This document shows positions 18,801 through 28,462 of a stretch of DNA of 64,000 nucleotides, one piece after another. Numbering within the stretch: position 1 is the stretch's first letter; each line of letters opens with the position of its first letter. The notes under the pieces are model-generated. The model did no database searches. It worked only from the letters and a program-made list of their open reading frames with translations, and had not been told where the DNA came from. The stretch is taken from contig NZ_WWCP01000001.1 in assembly GCF_009857505.1 (NCBI RefSeq), forward strand, positions 481,551 through 545,550, given 5' to 3'. The DNA is from Duganella lactea (lineage in GTDB: Bacteria; Pseudomonadota; Gammaproteobacteria; Burkholderiales; Burkholderiaceae_D). The position numbers and the translations under genes were made by a program.

Positions 18801-19450
18801 TGGCGCGCGCGCGCGGCGGCTTTACGCTGATCGAACTGCTGCTGGCCATCTCCATCCTGGCGATGATGGCGGTGCTGGGCTGGCGCGGGCTCGATAGCAT
18901 CGTCCGTTCGCGCGGCGCGCTGACCGATGAAATGGACCAGTCGCGCGGCCTGCAACTGGCGTTCGCGCAAATGCAGAGCGACTGCGCCCACCTGGCCGAC
19001 AGCGCGCTGCTGAGCAACCGCGCCTACCTGCAGGCCGAAGACAACCGCATCACGCTGGTGCGGATGGTGATGAACGATAACCAGCCGACGCGCCTGCAGG
19101 TGGTGTCCTACCGCGTCAACGCCGACGGCGTGCTGACGCGGCGCGAGTCGAACGCCACGCGCGATCTGACGCAGCTGGACAACCTGTGGCAGGCCGCGCT
19201 CAGCGACGTCGACACCAGCGGTTCGGTGGCGTTGCAATCCCGGGTGCAGGGCATGGGCATGCGCCTGTGGGTGACTGGCGCGGCGACACAGCCGCAGGTG
19301 CCGGTCGCCGCCAGTGCCGGCAACTGGCAGCCGGCGGCCGGCGTCGGCACCAGCGGCGTTGCCAACCGCGTCACTGGGCTGGAAGTGTCGCTGTCGCTGC
19401 AAGGACAGACGGTGCCGATGGTCAAGGCTTTCCTGCTGGGGGCACTGTGA
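18797..19450 (+). CDS. gspJ: type II secretion minor pseudopilin GspJ
   Basis: A 217-residue minor pseudopilin: leader MMARARGG, then FTLIELLLAISILAMMAVLG with the GspJ-typical WRGLDS following. The start overlaps the gspI stop by 4 nt (ATGA), showing translational coupling. The C-terminal region has the expected beta-rich composition and GLEVSLSLQG near the end. It is part of the tip complex with I and K. Confidence 0.92.
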   Translation: MMARARGGFTLIELLLAISILAMMAVLGWRGLDSIVRSRGALTDEMDQSRGLQLAFAQMQSDCAHLADSALLSNRAYLQAEDNRITLVRMVMNDNQPTRLQVVSYRVNADGVLTRRESNATRDLTQLDNLWQAALSDVDTSGSVALQSRVQGMGMRLWVTGAATQPQVPVAASAGNWQPAAGVGTSGVANRVTGLEVSLSLQGQTVPMVKAFLLGAL

Positions 19451-20397
19451 GGCTGCGGCGGCAGCAGGGCGTGGCCATCATCACGGCGCTGCTACTCAGC
19501 ACGCTGGCAGTGACCATCGTCACCAGTCTGTTCTGGTTGCAGCAGGTGCAGGTGCGCTCGATGGAAAACCAGCGGCTGCAACTGCAAACGCGCTGGATAC
19601 TGCGCGGCGCGCTCGACCTGAGCCGCCTGGTGCTCAACGAGGACCGCGCCCACACGCCGCTGTGGACGGAATTGAACGGCGTCTGGGCCACGCCGCTGGA
19701 GGAAACGCGGCTGGACGATTACGTCGAGCGCGAACGCTTGCAGGGCGAGCGTTATGATGCGACCTTATTAGGCCGCATGACCGACGCGCAGGCGCGTTAC
19801 AATCTAGGCAATCTGGCGACCAACAAAGCGCTCAATCCGGCCGAGGTGGAGGTGTTCAAGAAGCTGTTGCGCAACCTGAACCTGGACGCCGGCCTGGCGC
19901 AAGGCGTGGCCAATCTGGTGGCGCAGTCGGGGGCGGCGCCGGCCGGCCAGCAAGGGCAGCCGGTGCAACAGTCATCCGTCGGCAATCAAACGATGGCGCT
20001 GGTGCGGGTAGAGGATTTGCTGGCGGTGAGCGGCTTCACGCCGACGGCCATCGACAAGCTGCGCGATTATGTGATCGTGCTGCCGGCCCTCGGCGTGGTG
20101 ACGGTGAATGTGAACACGGCGCCGCCGGAGTTGCTGTCGGCGCTGGTGCCGGACCTGTCGCTGTCGGATGCGGCGGCCATGGTCAGCGCGCGCAAGACGG
20201 TGTATTACCGCGATGCGGCGGGCTTCACCAGCCTGCCGCAGATGAACGGCAAGAAGATTAACGCGGCATGGGGCGTGCGCAGCGATTACTTCCTGGCCTA
20301 CAGCCGGGTAAAGCTGGACCGCGCCACGCTGGAAACGCAGTCCCTGCTGGACCGGACCGGGGGACTCACCAAGGTGGTATGGATACGGGAATACTAG
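19447..20397 (+). CDS. gspK: type II secretion tip pseudopilin GspK
   Basis: A 316-residue protein starting at a GTG (19447) that overlaps the gspJ stop. The N-terminus RLRRQQGVAIITALLLSTL is the GspK form of the prepilin motif, which lacks the Glu5 of other pseudopilins; this is normal for GspK. The large C-terminal domain has VNVNTAPPELLSALVPDLS, a helix-hairpin-helix-like stretch typical of GspK. It would cap the pseudopilus. Confidence 0.92.
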   Translation: MRLRRQQGVAIITALLLSTLAVTIVTSLFWLQQVQVRSMENQRLQLQTRWILRGALDLSRLVLNEDRAHTPLWTELNGVWATPLEETRLDDYVERERLQGERYDATLLGRMTDAQARYNLGNLATNKALNPAEVEVFKKLLRNLNLDAGLAQGVANLVAQSGAAPAGQQGQPVQQSSVGNQTMALVRVEDLLAVSGFTPTAIDKLRDYVIVLPALGVVTVNVNTAPPELLSALVPDLSLSDAAAMVSARKTVYYRDAAGFTSLPQMNGKKINAAWGVRSDYFLAYSRVKLDRATLETQSLLDRTGGLTKVVWIREY

Positions 20398-20424
20398 AAT
20401 AGCGATGAACGAAAGCGAGATCCT

Positions 20425-21660
20425 TTGACGACATTATTTATCCGCTATCCGGCCAAGGCCAGCATCGACAGCGGTGCAGCCCAGAGCTGCCCGTTCGCGC
20501 TGGTGGGCGACGGCGGCAATCTGCTGCAGCAGGGCACGGCCCCGCTGGGCAACCTGGGCGCCATGGTGGCCTCGGCGCGCCGCGTCACGCTGCTGCTGGC
20601 GGCGTCGGACGTGACGCTGCTGCGGGTGAAAACGCCGCCGCTGTCGGCCACCAAGCTGAAAGCGGCGCTGCCGGCGCTGGTGGAGGAGCATGTGCTGGGC
20701 GACCCGGCCGACTGCGCGCTGGCCGCCGGTCCCGCCGATGACGACGGCATGCGCACCGTGGCCGTGGTGCAGCGTGCCTGGCTGGAGGTGCTGGTCAAGG
20801 CGCTGGTGGCGCAGGGCGCGCACGCGGTGACGGCGGTGCCGTCGCAACTGTGCCTGCCGTTCCAGCCGGGCGCGGTGTCGGCCGCGCTGGTGCCGGGCGA
20901 CGCCGGCTACGACCTGGCGCTGCGCCAGTCGCAATCCGAAGGCCTGGGCATGACGCTGCCGGCGCAGCCGCAGGCGGCGCTGCACACCGTGCGCGTGCTG
21001 GCCGGCGAGCAGCCGGTCACGCTGTACGTGTCGGCGGCGCAGAAGGCGCAATTCGCACCGCTGGCGGCGGAGATCGCGCACCTGACGCTGGAAGAGGATC
21101 ACTGGGCGCACTGGATCGCCGCCGCGCGCGGCGCGGGCCTGAACCTGGCGCAGGGCGTCGGCGACAGCGGCGCGGCGGCGCGAGCGTGGCAGCGCTGGCG
21201 CTGGCCGTTGCGCATCGGCGTGCTGGCGCTGCTGGTCAATGTGGTGGGCGTGAATGTCGAATGGTTGCGCCTCAAGGCCGAGGCCAAGGCGGTCAATCGC
21301 GCGATGCTGCAGACCTTCAAGTCGGTCTATCCGAGCGAGCCGCTGGTGGTGGCGCCGCAAGACCAGATGAGCCGCAATATCCGCCTGGCCAAGGCCAACA
21401 GCGGTGAAGCCGGCGGCGACGAATTCGTCACGCTGAGCGCCGCCTTCGGCGAGGCGCTGGGCGTGCTGCCGCGCAAGGACATCATCGCCACGCTGGACTA
21501 CAAGGACCACGCGCTGCTGGTCAAGCTCAAGCCGAACACGGTGGACGCGGCGGCGGCGCAGACGCTGCGCCAGTCGCTGGCCGGCCGCAAGCTGGAGATG
21601 CAGGAGCCGTCGCCGGGCACATGGCGGATCGCGCCGGTCGGCGCTGGAGCAAAATCATGA
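20425..21660 (+). CDS. gspL: type II secretion assembly platform protein GspL
   Basis: A 411-residue bitopic protein that recruits the GspE ATPase to the inner membrane. The cytoplasmic part (about residues 1-265) has the actin-like-fold pattern of GspL; one membrane helix follows (about 268-288, LRIGVLALLVNVVGVNVEW), then a ferredoxin-like periplasmic domain. The start is a TTG at 20425 with a poor ribosome site; no better start gives the full N-terminus. The stop overlaps gspM by 4 nt. Confidence 0.88.
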   Translation: MTTLFIRYPAKASIDSGAAQSCPFALVGDGGNLLQQGTAPLGNLGAMVASARRVTLLLAASDVTLLRVKTPPLSATKLKAALPALVEEHVLGDPADCALAAGPADDDGMRTVAVVQRAWLEVLVKALVAQGAHAVTAVPSQLCLPFQPGAVSAALVPGDAGYDLALRQSQSEGLGMTLPAQPQAALHTVRVLAGEQPVTLYVSAAQKAQFAPLAAEIAHLTLEEDHWAHWIAAARGAGLNLAQGVGDSGAAARAWQRWRWPLRIGVLALLVNVVGVNVEWLRLKAEAKAVNRAMLQTFKSVYPSEPLVVAPQDQMSRNIRLAKANSGEAGGDEFVTLSAAFGEALGVLPRKDIIATLDYKDHALLVKLKPNTVDAAAAQTLRQSLAGRKLEMQEPSPGTWRIAPVGAGAKS

Positions 21661-22166
21661 GCAAACAACCTTCCCTTCAAACGCTGCGTGCGCGCGCCGA
21701 CGCCTTCTGGCAGGTGCGCAGCGAGCAGGAACGCAAGCTGCTGCGCATCGGCGGCGTGGTGGTCGGCCTGGGCCTGTTTTACAGCCTGCTGATCGACCCG
21801 GCGCTGAGCGGCCGCGCGCAATTGCAAAAAGAACTGCCGCGACTGCACCAGCAGGCCGCCGAAATGCAGGTGATGGCGCGCGAGGCGCAGGCGCTGAAGG
21901 GCCAGAACAGCATCGCCCCGACGCCGATGACGCGCGATGGCCTGAGCGCCGGCCTGACGGCGCGCGGCCTCACGCCGCAATCGCTCAACGTCACCGGTGA
22001 CTACGCCAAGCTGGTCTTCACCGGCGTCCAGTACGCCGGCGTGGTGGCGTGGCTGGACGCGATCCGCAGCGAAAGCCGCATCAACGTCATGGACGCCAGC
22101 TTTACCGCGCAGGACGCGCCGGGCGTGGTCAACGCCTCGCTGACGCTGCGCCAGGGAGCGCGATGA
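21657..22166 (+). CDS. gspM: type II secretion assembly platform protein GspM
   Basis: A 169-residue inner-membrane protein with one membrane helix (about residues 36-56) preceded by the SEQERKLLRIGG motif and followed by a periplasmic coiled coil and ferredoxin-like fold. It pairs with GspL. The start at 21657 overlaps the gspL stop (ATGA), and its own stop overlaps gspN. Confidence 0.88.
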   Translation: MSKQPSLQTLRARADAFWQVRSEQERKLLRIGGVVVGLGLFYSLLIDPALSGRAQLQKELPRLHQQAAEMQVMAREAQALKGQNSIAPTPMTRDGLSAGLTARGLTPQSLNVTGDYAKLVFTGVQYAGVVAWLDAIRSESRINVMDASFTAQDAPGVVNASLTLRQGAR

Positions 22167-22936
22167 AACGCGCCGTGCTTTGGCTGCTGACCATCGCGCT
22201 GACGATGGCGCTGACGCTGCTGGGTTGCTTTCCGGCCGCGTGGCTGGGCGCCATCGTCGAACAGCGCACCGGCGGGCGTTTGACGCTGGGCGACGCGCAG
22301 GGTACGCTGTGGCGCGGTTCGGCCTTCATCGGCGGCGCGGCGGGCAATAACGGCCCGGTCACGCCGCTGCTGCCGGGGCGCTTCAGCTGGAAGATTTCGC
22401 CGCTGGCGCTGATCGGCATGGTCGAGCTGCAACTGGAGAATCCGGCGGCGCTGGCGCAGCCGGTGACCTTCCGCGGCGACTGGTCGCAATGGCAGTTGAG
22501 TCCTTCGGCGCTGCTGCTGCCGGCCGAGAGCTTGTCCGGCCTGGGCGCGCCGCTGAACACGCTGGCGCCTAGCGGCAACATGCGGCTGTCGTGGACCAGC
22601 CTGGCGCTGGCGCTGGCCAACCGCCAGCTCAGCGTCCATGGTCGCACCACGCTGGATATGACCGACATGGCGTCGCGCCTGTCGCCGATCCGCCCGCTGG
22701 GCAGCTACGCGCTGGCGCTGGACTGGCAGGGGCAGCAGGCGCGGTTGGCGCTCAGCTCCGTCAAAGGGCCGCTGCTGTTAAGCGGCAAAGGTCAGTTGGC
22801 CAATGGCCGGCTGCAGTTTTCCGGCCAGGCCGAGGCCGCACAAGGATACGACGACACGCTGGCCAACCTGCTGAGTTTGCTGGGGCAGCGCAAGCCGGGC
22901 AACGACCGTAACGTGATCGCTTTAGAGTTCCATTAA
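22163..22936 (+). CDS. gspN: type II secretion protein GspN
   Basis: A 257-residue protein with an N-terminal membrane helix or uncleaved signal (MKRAVLWLLTIALTMALTLL) and the GspN family pattern of LTLGDAQGTLWRGSA followed by beta-rich repeats. GspN is absent from many type II systems and its role is not well defined. It overlaps gspM by 4 nt and precedes the secretin gene. Confidence 0.88.
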   Translation: MKRAVLWLLTIALTMALTLLGCFPAAWLGAIVEQRTGGRLTLGDAQGTLWRGSAFIGGAAGNNGPVTPLLPGRFSWKISPLALIGMVELQLENPAALAQPVTFRGDWSQWQLSPSALLLPAESLSGLGAPLNTLAPSGNMRLSWTSLALALANRQLSVHGRTTLDMTDMASRLSPIRPLGSYALALDWQGQQARLALSSVKGPLLLSGKGQLANGRLQFSGQAEAAQGYDDTLANLLSLLGQRKPGNDRNVIALEFH

Positions 22937-22952
22937 AGATAAAGTTCAGACT

Positions 22953-25199
22953 ATGAAAAACCCGTCCGTTAGCAAAACCACCCTCCCTGCGCTGCGCCGC
23001 CTGAGCGCGGGTGCGATGCTGTGCTGCGCGATCAGCGCCGCGCCGACCGCCGCGCTGCTGATGCCGGTGCCGGCGCAGGCCGCGGCCGACGACGCCGCGC
23101 TGAACTTTGTCGGCGCCGACATCGAATCGGTGATCAAGGCCATCGGCCATTACACCAACATCACCTTCGTCATCGACCCGCGCGTCAAAGGCACGCTGAC
23201 GGTGGTGTCGGAAAAACCGGTGACCAAGTCGCAGGCCTTCGGCCTGCTGACCTCCGCGCTGCGCCTGCAGGGCTTCGCGGTGGTCAGTGGCGACGGCTTC
23301 GCCAAGGTGGTGCCGGAAGCGGACGCCAAGCTGCAGGCGGCGCCGACCCAGGTGGGCGCGGCGCAGGCCTCGGCCAAGGGCGACCAGATCGTCAGCCAGG
23401 TGTTCCACCTGAATTACGAGTCGGCCAACAACGTGGTGACGGTGCTGCGGCCGCTGATCTCGCCGAACAACACGATCAACGCCAATCCCGGCAACAACAG
23501 CGTGGTGGTCACCGACTACGCCGACAACGTCAAGCGGCTGGCCAAGATCGTCGCCGCGCTGGACGCGCCGGCGGTCACCGACCTCGATGTGATCCCGGTG
23601 CGCTACGCTATCGCCAGCGACCTGGCCACCATGATCAACAAGCTGATGGACGCCGGTGGCGGCGCCGCCGATGCCGGCAAGGTCACCGTGCTGGCCGATC
23701 CGCGCACCAATGCGCTGATTTTGCGCGCGCCGTCGGCGGCGCGTTCCAACCTGGCCAAGTCGCTGATCGCCAAGCTGGATCAGCCGACCCAGGAGCTGGG
23801 CAATGTGCACGTGGTGTACCTGAAGAACGCCGAGGCGACCAAGCTGGCGCAGACGCTGCGCGCGGTGGTGTCGGGCGAAAACACGACCCAGGGTGGCGGC
23901 AATAACAATACCGGCACCGGCGGCCTGAATGCGCAGAACAACAGCGGCTCGAACAACAACAGCTTTGGCAGCAATAGCGGCAGCGCCGGTAGCGGCAGTT
24001 CGGGCGGCAACAACTCCGGGCCGACCAACCCGCTGCTGAGCAACTCGGGCAGCACGCAGAACAGCGGCAGCGGCGGCGCCGGCGGCTTCATCCAGGCCGA
24101 CGCCACCACCAACACGCTGATCATCACCGCGCCGGAAGCGATGTACCGCAACCTGCGCGCCGTCATCGACCAGCTGGACGTGCGCCGCGCCCAGGTCTAC
24201 ATCGAGTCGCTGATCGTCGAGGTGACGTCGGACAAGGCGTCGGAATTTGGCGTGCAGTGGCTGGGCGCGACCGGCAGCGACACCAGCAAGTACCGCCTGG
24301 GCGCGCTGCAGTCGTTCACCACCGGTGGCACCGACAACCCGTCGCTGACGTCGATCTACGCCAACAAGGGCGCCAACCTGCCGAGCAACGGCTTCACGGT
24401 CGGCCTGTTCAAGCAGGTCGGCGGCGCGCTCGGTCTCGGTGCGGTGGCGTCCGCGCTGGAATCGGACGGCAACGCCAACATCCTGTCGACGCCGAACATG
24501 GTCACGCTGGACAACGAGCTGGCCACCATCCGCGTGGGCCAGAACGTGCCGATTCTGACCGGCCAGTTCACCACCACGTCCGGCACCAACAGCAATCCGT
24601 TCCAGACCATCGACCGCAAGGACGTCGGCCTGACGCTGAAAGTGCGGCCGCAGATTTCCGAGGGCGGTACCATCAAGCTGGCGATTTATCACGAGACTTC
24701 CAGCGTTGACAAGTCGACGCTGACCGCCGCTTCCGGCATCACGCTGAACAACCGCGTGATCGAGAATAACGTCATCGCTGACGACGGCCAGATCGTGGTG
24801 CTGGGTGGTCTGATCGAGGACACCGAAGGCGATGGCACCGACAAGGTGCCGGGCCTGGGCAGCATCCCGGTGCTGGGCAACCTGTTCAAGTCGCAATCGC
24901 GCACCCGCAAGAAGACCAACCTGATGGTGTTCCTGCGTCCGGTGGTGATCCGCAGCAAAGAGCAGAGCACCAGCCTGGCCACCGACCGCTACGACTACAT
25001 GCGCAGCCAGCAGCAGGCCATCCTGCCGCCGGACAGCGCGCTGGTGAAGGATCTGGGCCAGCCGATCCTGCCGCAATTGCAGAACGGCGCGCCGGTCAGC
25101 GGTGGCGCGGTGGCCGCGCCGGTGCCGCCGGCGCCGCTGCCAACGCGTCTGCCGGGCGGCGCCTCGAATATCCAGCCCGCCCAGCCAGTGCAGCAGTGA
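22953..25199 (+). CDS. gspD: type II secretion outer membrane secretin GspD
   Basis: A 748-residue protein: signal peptide, N0 domain ([19 protein letters not shown] near 50-68), N1-N3 domains and the C-terminal secretin barrel ([32 protein letters not shown]). N3 contains a long Gly/Ser/Asn low-complexity insertion (about residues 310-370). The last 40 residues are Pro/Ala-rich. It is the outer-membrane pore of the machine. No GspS pilotin gene is visible, and the protein is not itself a lipoprotein. Confidence 0.95.
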   Translation: MKNPSVSKTTLPALRRLSAGAMLCCAISAAPTAALLMPVPAQAAADDAALNFVGADIESVIKAIGHYTNITFVIDPRVKGTLTVVSEKPVTKSQAFGLLTSALRLQGFAVVSGDGFAKVVPEADAKLQAAPTQVGAAQASAKGDQIVSQVFHLNYESANNVVTVLRPLISPNNTINANPGNNSVVVTDYADNVKRLAKIVAALDAPAVTDLDVIPVRYAIASDLATMINKLMDAGGGAADAGKVTVLADPRTNALILRAPSAARSNLAKSLIAKLDQPTQELGNVHVVYLKNAEATKLAQTLRAVVSGENTTQGGGNNNTGTGGLNAQNNSGSNNNSFGSNSGSAGSGSSGGNNSGPTNPLLSNSGSTQNSGSGGAGGFIQADATTNTLIITAPEAMYRNLRAVIDQLDVRRAQVYIESLIVEVTSDKASEFGVQWLGATGSDTSKYRLGALQSFTTGGTDNPSLTSIYANKGANLPSNGFTVGLFKQVGGALGLGAVASALESDGNANILSTPNMVTLDNELATIRVGQNVPILTGQFTTTSGTNSNPFQTIDRKDVGLTLKVRPQISEGGTIKLAIYHETSSVDKSTLTAASGITLNNRVIENNVIADDGQIVVLGGLIEDTEGDGTDKVPGLGSIPVLGNLFKSQSRTRKKTNLMVFLRPVVIRSKEQSTSLATDRYDYMRSQQQAILPPDSALVKDLGQPILPQLQNGAPVSGGAVAAPVPPAPLPTRLPGGASNIQPAQPVQQ

Positions 25200-25200
25200 T

Positions 25201-26622
25201 ATGAGTAACCTGCTACCCTACGCCTTCGCCCGCGATTTCGTGGTGCTGGCCCAGTACAGCGAGGATGCCGAAAGCACCGTCGATGTACTGGTGTGCGGCG
25301 CCACCGCGCCGGCCGCCATCGCCGAAGTGTCGCGCCGTTTCGGCCGCATCCAGCTGAAGAACCTGACGCGCGCCGATCTGGAAAGCGCGATCGCCGCCGC
25401 CTACGCCAGCTCCGGCGGCAACGCCTCGATGGTGGCGGAGGAATTCGACGCCGACCTCGATCTGACCAAACTGCTGCAGGACGTGCCGGCGATCGAGGAT
25501 CTGCTGGAATCGTCCGACGACGCGCCGGTGATCCGCATGATCAACGCGCTGCTGACGCAAGCGCTGCGCGACGGCGCCTCCGATATCCATATCGAACCGT
25601 TCGAGCAAACCTCGGTGGTGCGCTTCCGCGTCGACGGCACGCTGCGTGACATCGTCCGTCCGCGCAAGGCGATCCACGGCTCGCTGATTTCGCGGATCAA
25701 GATCATGGCGCAGCTGGACATCGCCGAAAAGCGCCTGCCGCAGGACGGTCGCATCACGCTGCGCATCGGCGGCAAGCCGGTGGACGTGCGGGTGTCGACG
25801 CTGCCGACCGGCCATGGCGAGCGCGCGGTACTGCGTCTGCTGGACAAGGAAGCCAACCGCCTCGATCTGAACCACCTGGGCATGAGCGACAGCATGCTGC
25901 CGAAGTTCGGCGCCATGATCAACCAGCCGCACGGCATCGTGCTGGTGACCGGCCCCACCGGTTCCGGTAAAACCACCACGCTGTACGCCGCGCTGTCGCT
26001 GCTGAACGCCAGCACCACCAACATCATGACAGTGGAAGACCCGATCGAGTACGACCTGGCCGGCGTTGGCCAGACCCAGGTCAACACCCGCATCGACATG
26101 ACCTTCGCCAAGGCGCTGCGCGCGATTTTGCGCCAGGACCCGGACGTGATCATGATCGGCGAGATCCGCGACCTGGAAACCGCGCAGATCGCGGTGCAGG
26201 CCTCGCTGACGGGCCACCTGGTGCTGGCGACGCTACACACCAACGACGCCGCCGCCGCCGTCACCCGCCTGCTGGACATGGGCATCGAGCCGTTCCTGCT
26301 GTCGTCCACGCTGCTCGGCGTGCTGGCGCAGCGTCTGGTGCGCAAGCTGTGCCCGAGCTGCAAGACCTTCGACGGCACACTGTGGCACGCGGCCGGCTGC
26401 GAGCATTGCGGCCACACCGGCTATCAGGGCCGGGTGGGCGTCTACGAATTTCTGGAGACCACGGAGCAGATCCGCGCGCAGATCCACAACCGCGCCTCCG
26501 AAGCCGAGATCAAGGCGGCGGCGATCGCCGACGGCATGCAGACCATGCGCGACGACGGCGACCGTTGGCTGGAGCAGGGTGTCACCACCCAGGCCGAGTT
26601 GATGCGCGTGACCAAGGACTAG
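25201..26622 (+). CDS. gspE: type II secretion ATPase GspE
   Basis: A 473-residue cytoplasmic hexameric ATPase that powers the pseudopilus. It shows Walker A GPTGSGKT (251-258), an Asp box ([10 protein letters not shown] near 276-285), Walker B ([10 protein letters not shown] near 315-324), a His box (TLHTND near 344-349) and a tetracysteine zinc site (C384, C387, C400, C403). The ATG at 25201 directly after the gspD stop is chosen; the longer open frame upstream is within gspD. Confidence 0.95.
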   Translation: MSNLLPYAFARDFVVLAQYSEDAESTVDVLVCGATAPAAIAEVSRRFGRIQLKNLTRADLESAIAAAYASSGGNASMVAEEFDADLDLTKLLQDVPAIEDLLESSDDAPVIRMINALLTQALRDGASDIHIEPFEQTSVVRFRVDGTLRDIVRPRKAIHGSLISRIKIMAQLDIAEKRLPQDGRITLRIGGKPVDVRVSTLPTGHGERAVLRLLDKEANRLDLNHLGMSDSMLPKFGAMINQPHGIVLVTGPTGSGKTTTLYAALSLLNASTTNIMTVEDPIEYDLAGVGQTQVNTRIDMTFAKALRAILRQDPDVIMIGEIRDLETAQIAVQASLTGHLVLATLHTNDAAAAVTRLLDMGIEPFLLSSTLLGVLAQRLVRKLCPSCKTFDGTLWHAAGCEHCGHTGYQGRVGVYEFLETTEQIRAQIHNRASEAEIKAAAIADGMQTMRDDGDRWLEQGVTTQAELMRVTKD

Positions 26623-26632
26623 GCCAGAGACC

Positions 26633-27853
26633 ATGCCCGCATTCCGTTATGAAGCCGCCGATGCCGGCGGCGCCACCAAAAAAGGCGTGCTCAATGCCGA
26701 CAGCGCGCGTTCGGCGCGCGCCGAGTTGCGTTCGCAGGGACTGGTGCCGCTCAAGGTCGACGCCATCGCCGCCCAGGTGGACGCCGCCGGCGTCACCCGC
26801 GGCCGCGGCTTTGGCGAACGCCTGACGACGACCGAGCTGGCGCTGTTCACGCGCCAGCTGGCCAGTCTGCTGGAAGCGGGGCTGCCGCTGGAGCAGGCCT
26901 TCACCGCCTTGCTGGAGCAGGCCGAGCGCCCTTATGTGCGCGACCTGATCGCCTCGGTGCGTTCGGAGGTGATCGGCGGCGCTTCGCTGTCCGCCGTGCT
27001 GGCGCGCCATCCGCGCGACTTCGCCGAGATTTACCGCGCGCTGGTGGCCTCCGGTGAACAGATCGGCCAGTTGTCGCGCGTGCTGTCGCGCCTTGCCGAC
27101 TACATCGAGCGGCGCAATGCGCTGATGCAGAAGGTCAAGCTGGCGTTCACCTATCCGGCCATCGTCACGGTGGTGGCGTTCGCCATCGTGATTTTCCTGC
27201 TGACCTATGTGGTGCCGCAGATCGTCTCGGTGTTTGCCAACACCAAGCAGAAGCTGCCGTTCCTGACCATCGTCATGCTGGCGGTGTCGGATTTTGTGCG
27301 CCATTACGGTATCGTGGTGGCGATCGCGCTGGCGGGCGCCTGGGTGGGCTGGCGGCGCGCGTTGCAGAATCCGGCGTTGAAGCGGCGCTGGCACACCTGG
27401 CTGCTGACCGCGCCGCTGTACGGAAAATTCGAGCGCAGCCTGAACACCGCGCGCTTCGCCAGCACGCTGGCCATCACCACCGGTTCCGGCGTGCCGATAC
27501 TGCGCGCGCTGGAGACCAGCCGCGATACGCTCAACAACGTCGCCATGCAGGAGCTGGTGGAGGAGGCCAGCGACGGCGTGCGCGAGGGCGTCAGCCTGGC
27601 GCGCGCGCTGTCGGCGCAGAAGCACTTCCCGCCGATGCTGATCCACATGATCCGCGCCGGCGAAATCACCGGCGAGCTGCCGGCCATGCTGGACCGCGCC
27701 GCCGCCGCGCAGGAAGCCGATCTGGAACGGCGCACGCTGACCATCGCCGGCCTGCTGGAACCGGCGCTGATCCTGGCCATGGGCGTGGTGGTGCTGCTGA
27801 TCGTGCTGGCGGTGCTGATGCCTATTATCGAAATCAATCAGCTGGTACGCTGA
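26633..27853 (+). CDS. gspF: type II secretion inner membrane platform protein GspF
   Basis: A 406-residue polytopic protein with two copies of the T2SSF domain (about residues 70-190 and 275-395), each followed by membrane helices. It carries the conserved FTRQLASLLEAGLPLEQAF segment and the C-terminal LEPALILAMGVVVLLIVLAV. It starts 10 nt after gspE. It connects the ATPase to the pseudopilus base. Confidence 0.95.
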   Translation: MPAFRYEAADAGGATKKGVLNADSARSARAELRSQGLVPLKVDAIAAQVDAAGVTRGRGFGERLTTTELALFTRQLASLLEAGLPLEQAFTALLEQAERPYVRDLIASVRSEVIGGASLSAVLARHPRDFAEIYRALVASGEQIGQLSRVLSRLADYIERRNALMQKVKLAFTYPAIVTVVAFAIVIFLLTYVVPQIVSVFANTKQKLPFLTIVMLAVSDFVRHYGIVVAIALAGAWVGWRRALQNPALKRRWHTWLLTAPLYGKFERSLNTARFASTLAITTGSGVPILRALETSRDTLNNVAMQELVEEASDGVREGVSLARALSAQKHFPPMLIHMIRAGEITGELPAMLDRAAAAQEADLERRTLTIAGLLEPALILAMGVVVLLIVLAVLMPIIEINQLVR

Positions 27854-27878
27854 TCGTCAGGAATACAACAAGGACACC

Positions 27879-28454
27879 ATGAAGCGTTTGCCCTTACTCG
27901 TTACTGTTCTCGCCGTGGTGCTGCTGTCGGCATCGCTGGCCTATTGGGGACTGCAGTTGTTCAAGCCCGAGCAGCGCGCGATCGCCGCGCCGCCGGCGCC
28001 GGCGCCGATGGGGCTCAACCTGGACGCGGCCAAGGGCCTGTTCGGCGGCCAGGTGACGGTGGCGGCGGTCAGCAACTACCAGCTCAAGGGCGTGGTGGCC
28101 GCGCGCGGCGACGACAGCGCCGCCATCATCTCGGTCGACGCGCAGCCGGCGTTGGCGGTCGCCGTCGGCAAGGAAGTGGTGCCGGGTGTGACGGTCAAGG
28201 AAGTCCACGCCAGGCATGTGATCCTGTCCGAGGGTGGCGTCAACAAGCGCCTTGAACTGCCCAGCGACGCCGGCGTGAGCAGCGTGCCGGCGGTGATGCC
28301 GCCGCCACCGCAGCCAACCCCGGCGGCGCCGCCGACGGTGATGCCGGCGCCGCCGCAACCGGTGGCGTCGCCGCAGCCGCAACAACAGCAAGCGCCGATT
28401 GCGCCGATGGGCATTCCGCCCATTCCGTCCAATCATCCCGCTAACAATCAGTAG
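27879..28454 (+). CDS. gspC: type II secretion protein GspC, short form without PDZ domain
   Basis: A 191-residue inner-membrane protein: one membrane helix (about residues 5-27), a homology region that should contact GspD N0 (GLFGGQVTVAAVSNYQLKGV to VNKRLELP, about 50-125), then a Pro/Gln-rich tail (about 135-191). The PDZ domain of longer GspC proteins is missing, as in other short GspC variants. It is the last secretion gene here; no prepilin peptidase (gspO) gene is in the window, so processing must be supplied from elsewhere. Confidence 0.85.
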   Translation: MKRLPLLVTVLAVVLLSASLAYWGLQLFKPEQRAIAAPPAPAPMGLNLDAAKGLFGGQVTVAAVSNYQLKGVVAARGDDSAAIISVDAQPALAVAVGKEVVPGVTVKEVHARHVILSEGGVNKRLELPSDAGVSSVPAVMPPPPQPTPAAPPTVMPAPPQPVASPQPQQQQAPIAPMGIPPIPSNHPANNQ

Positions 28455-28462
28455 GCGAGTCC

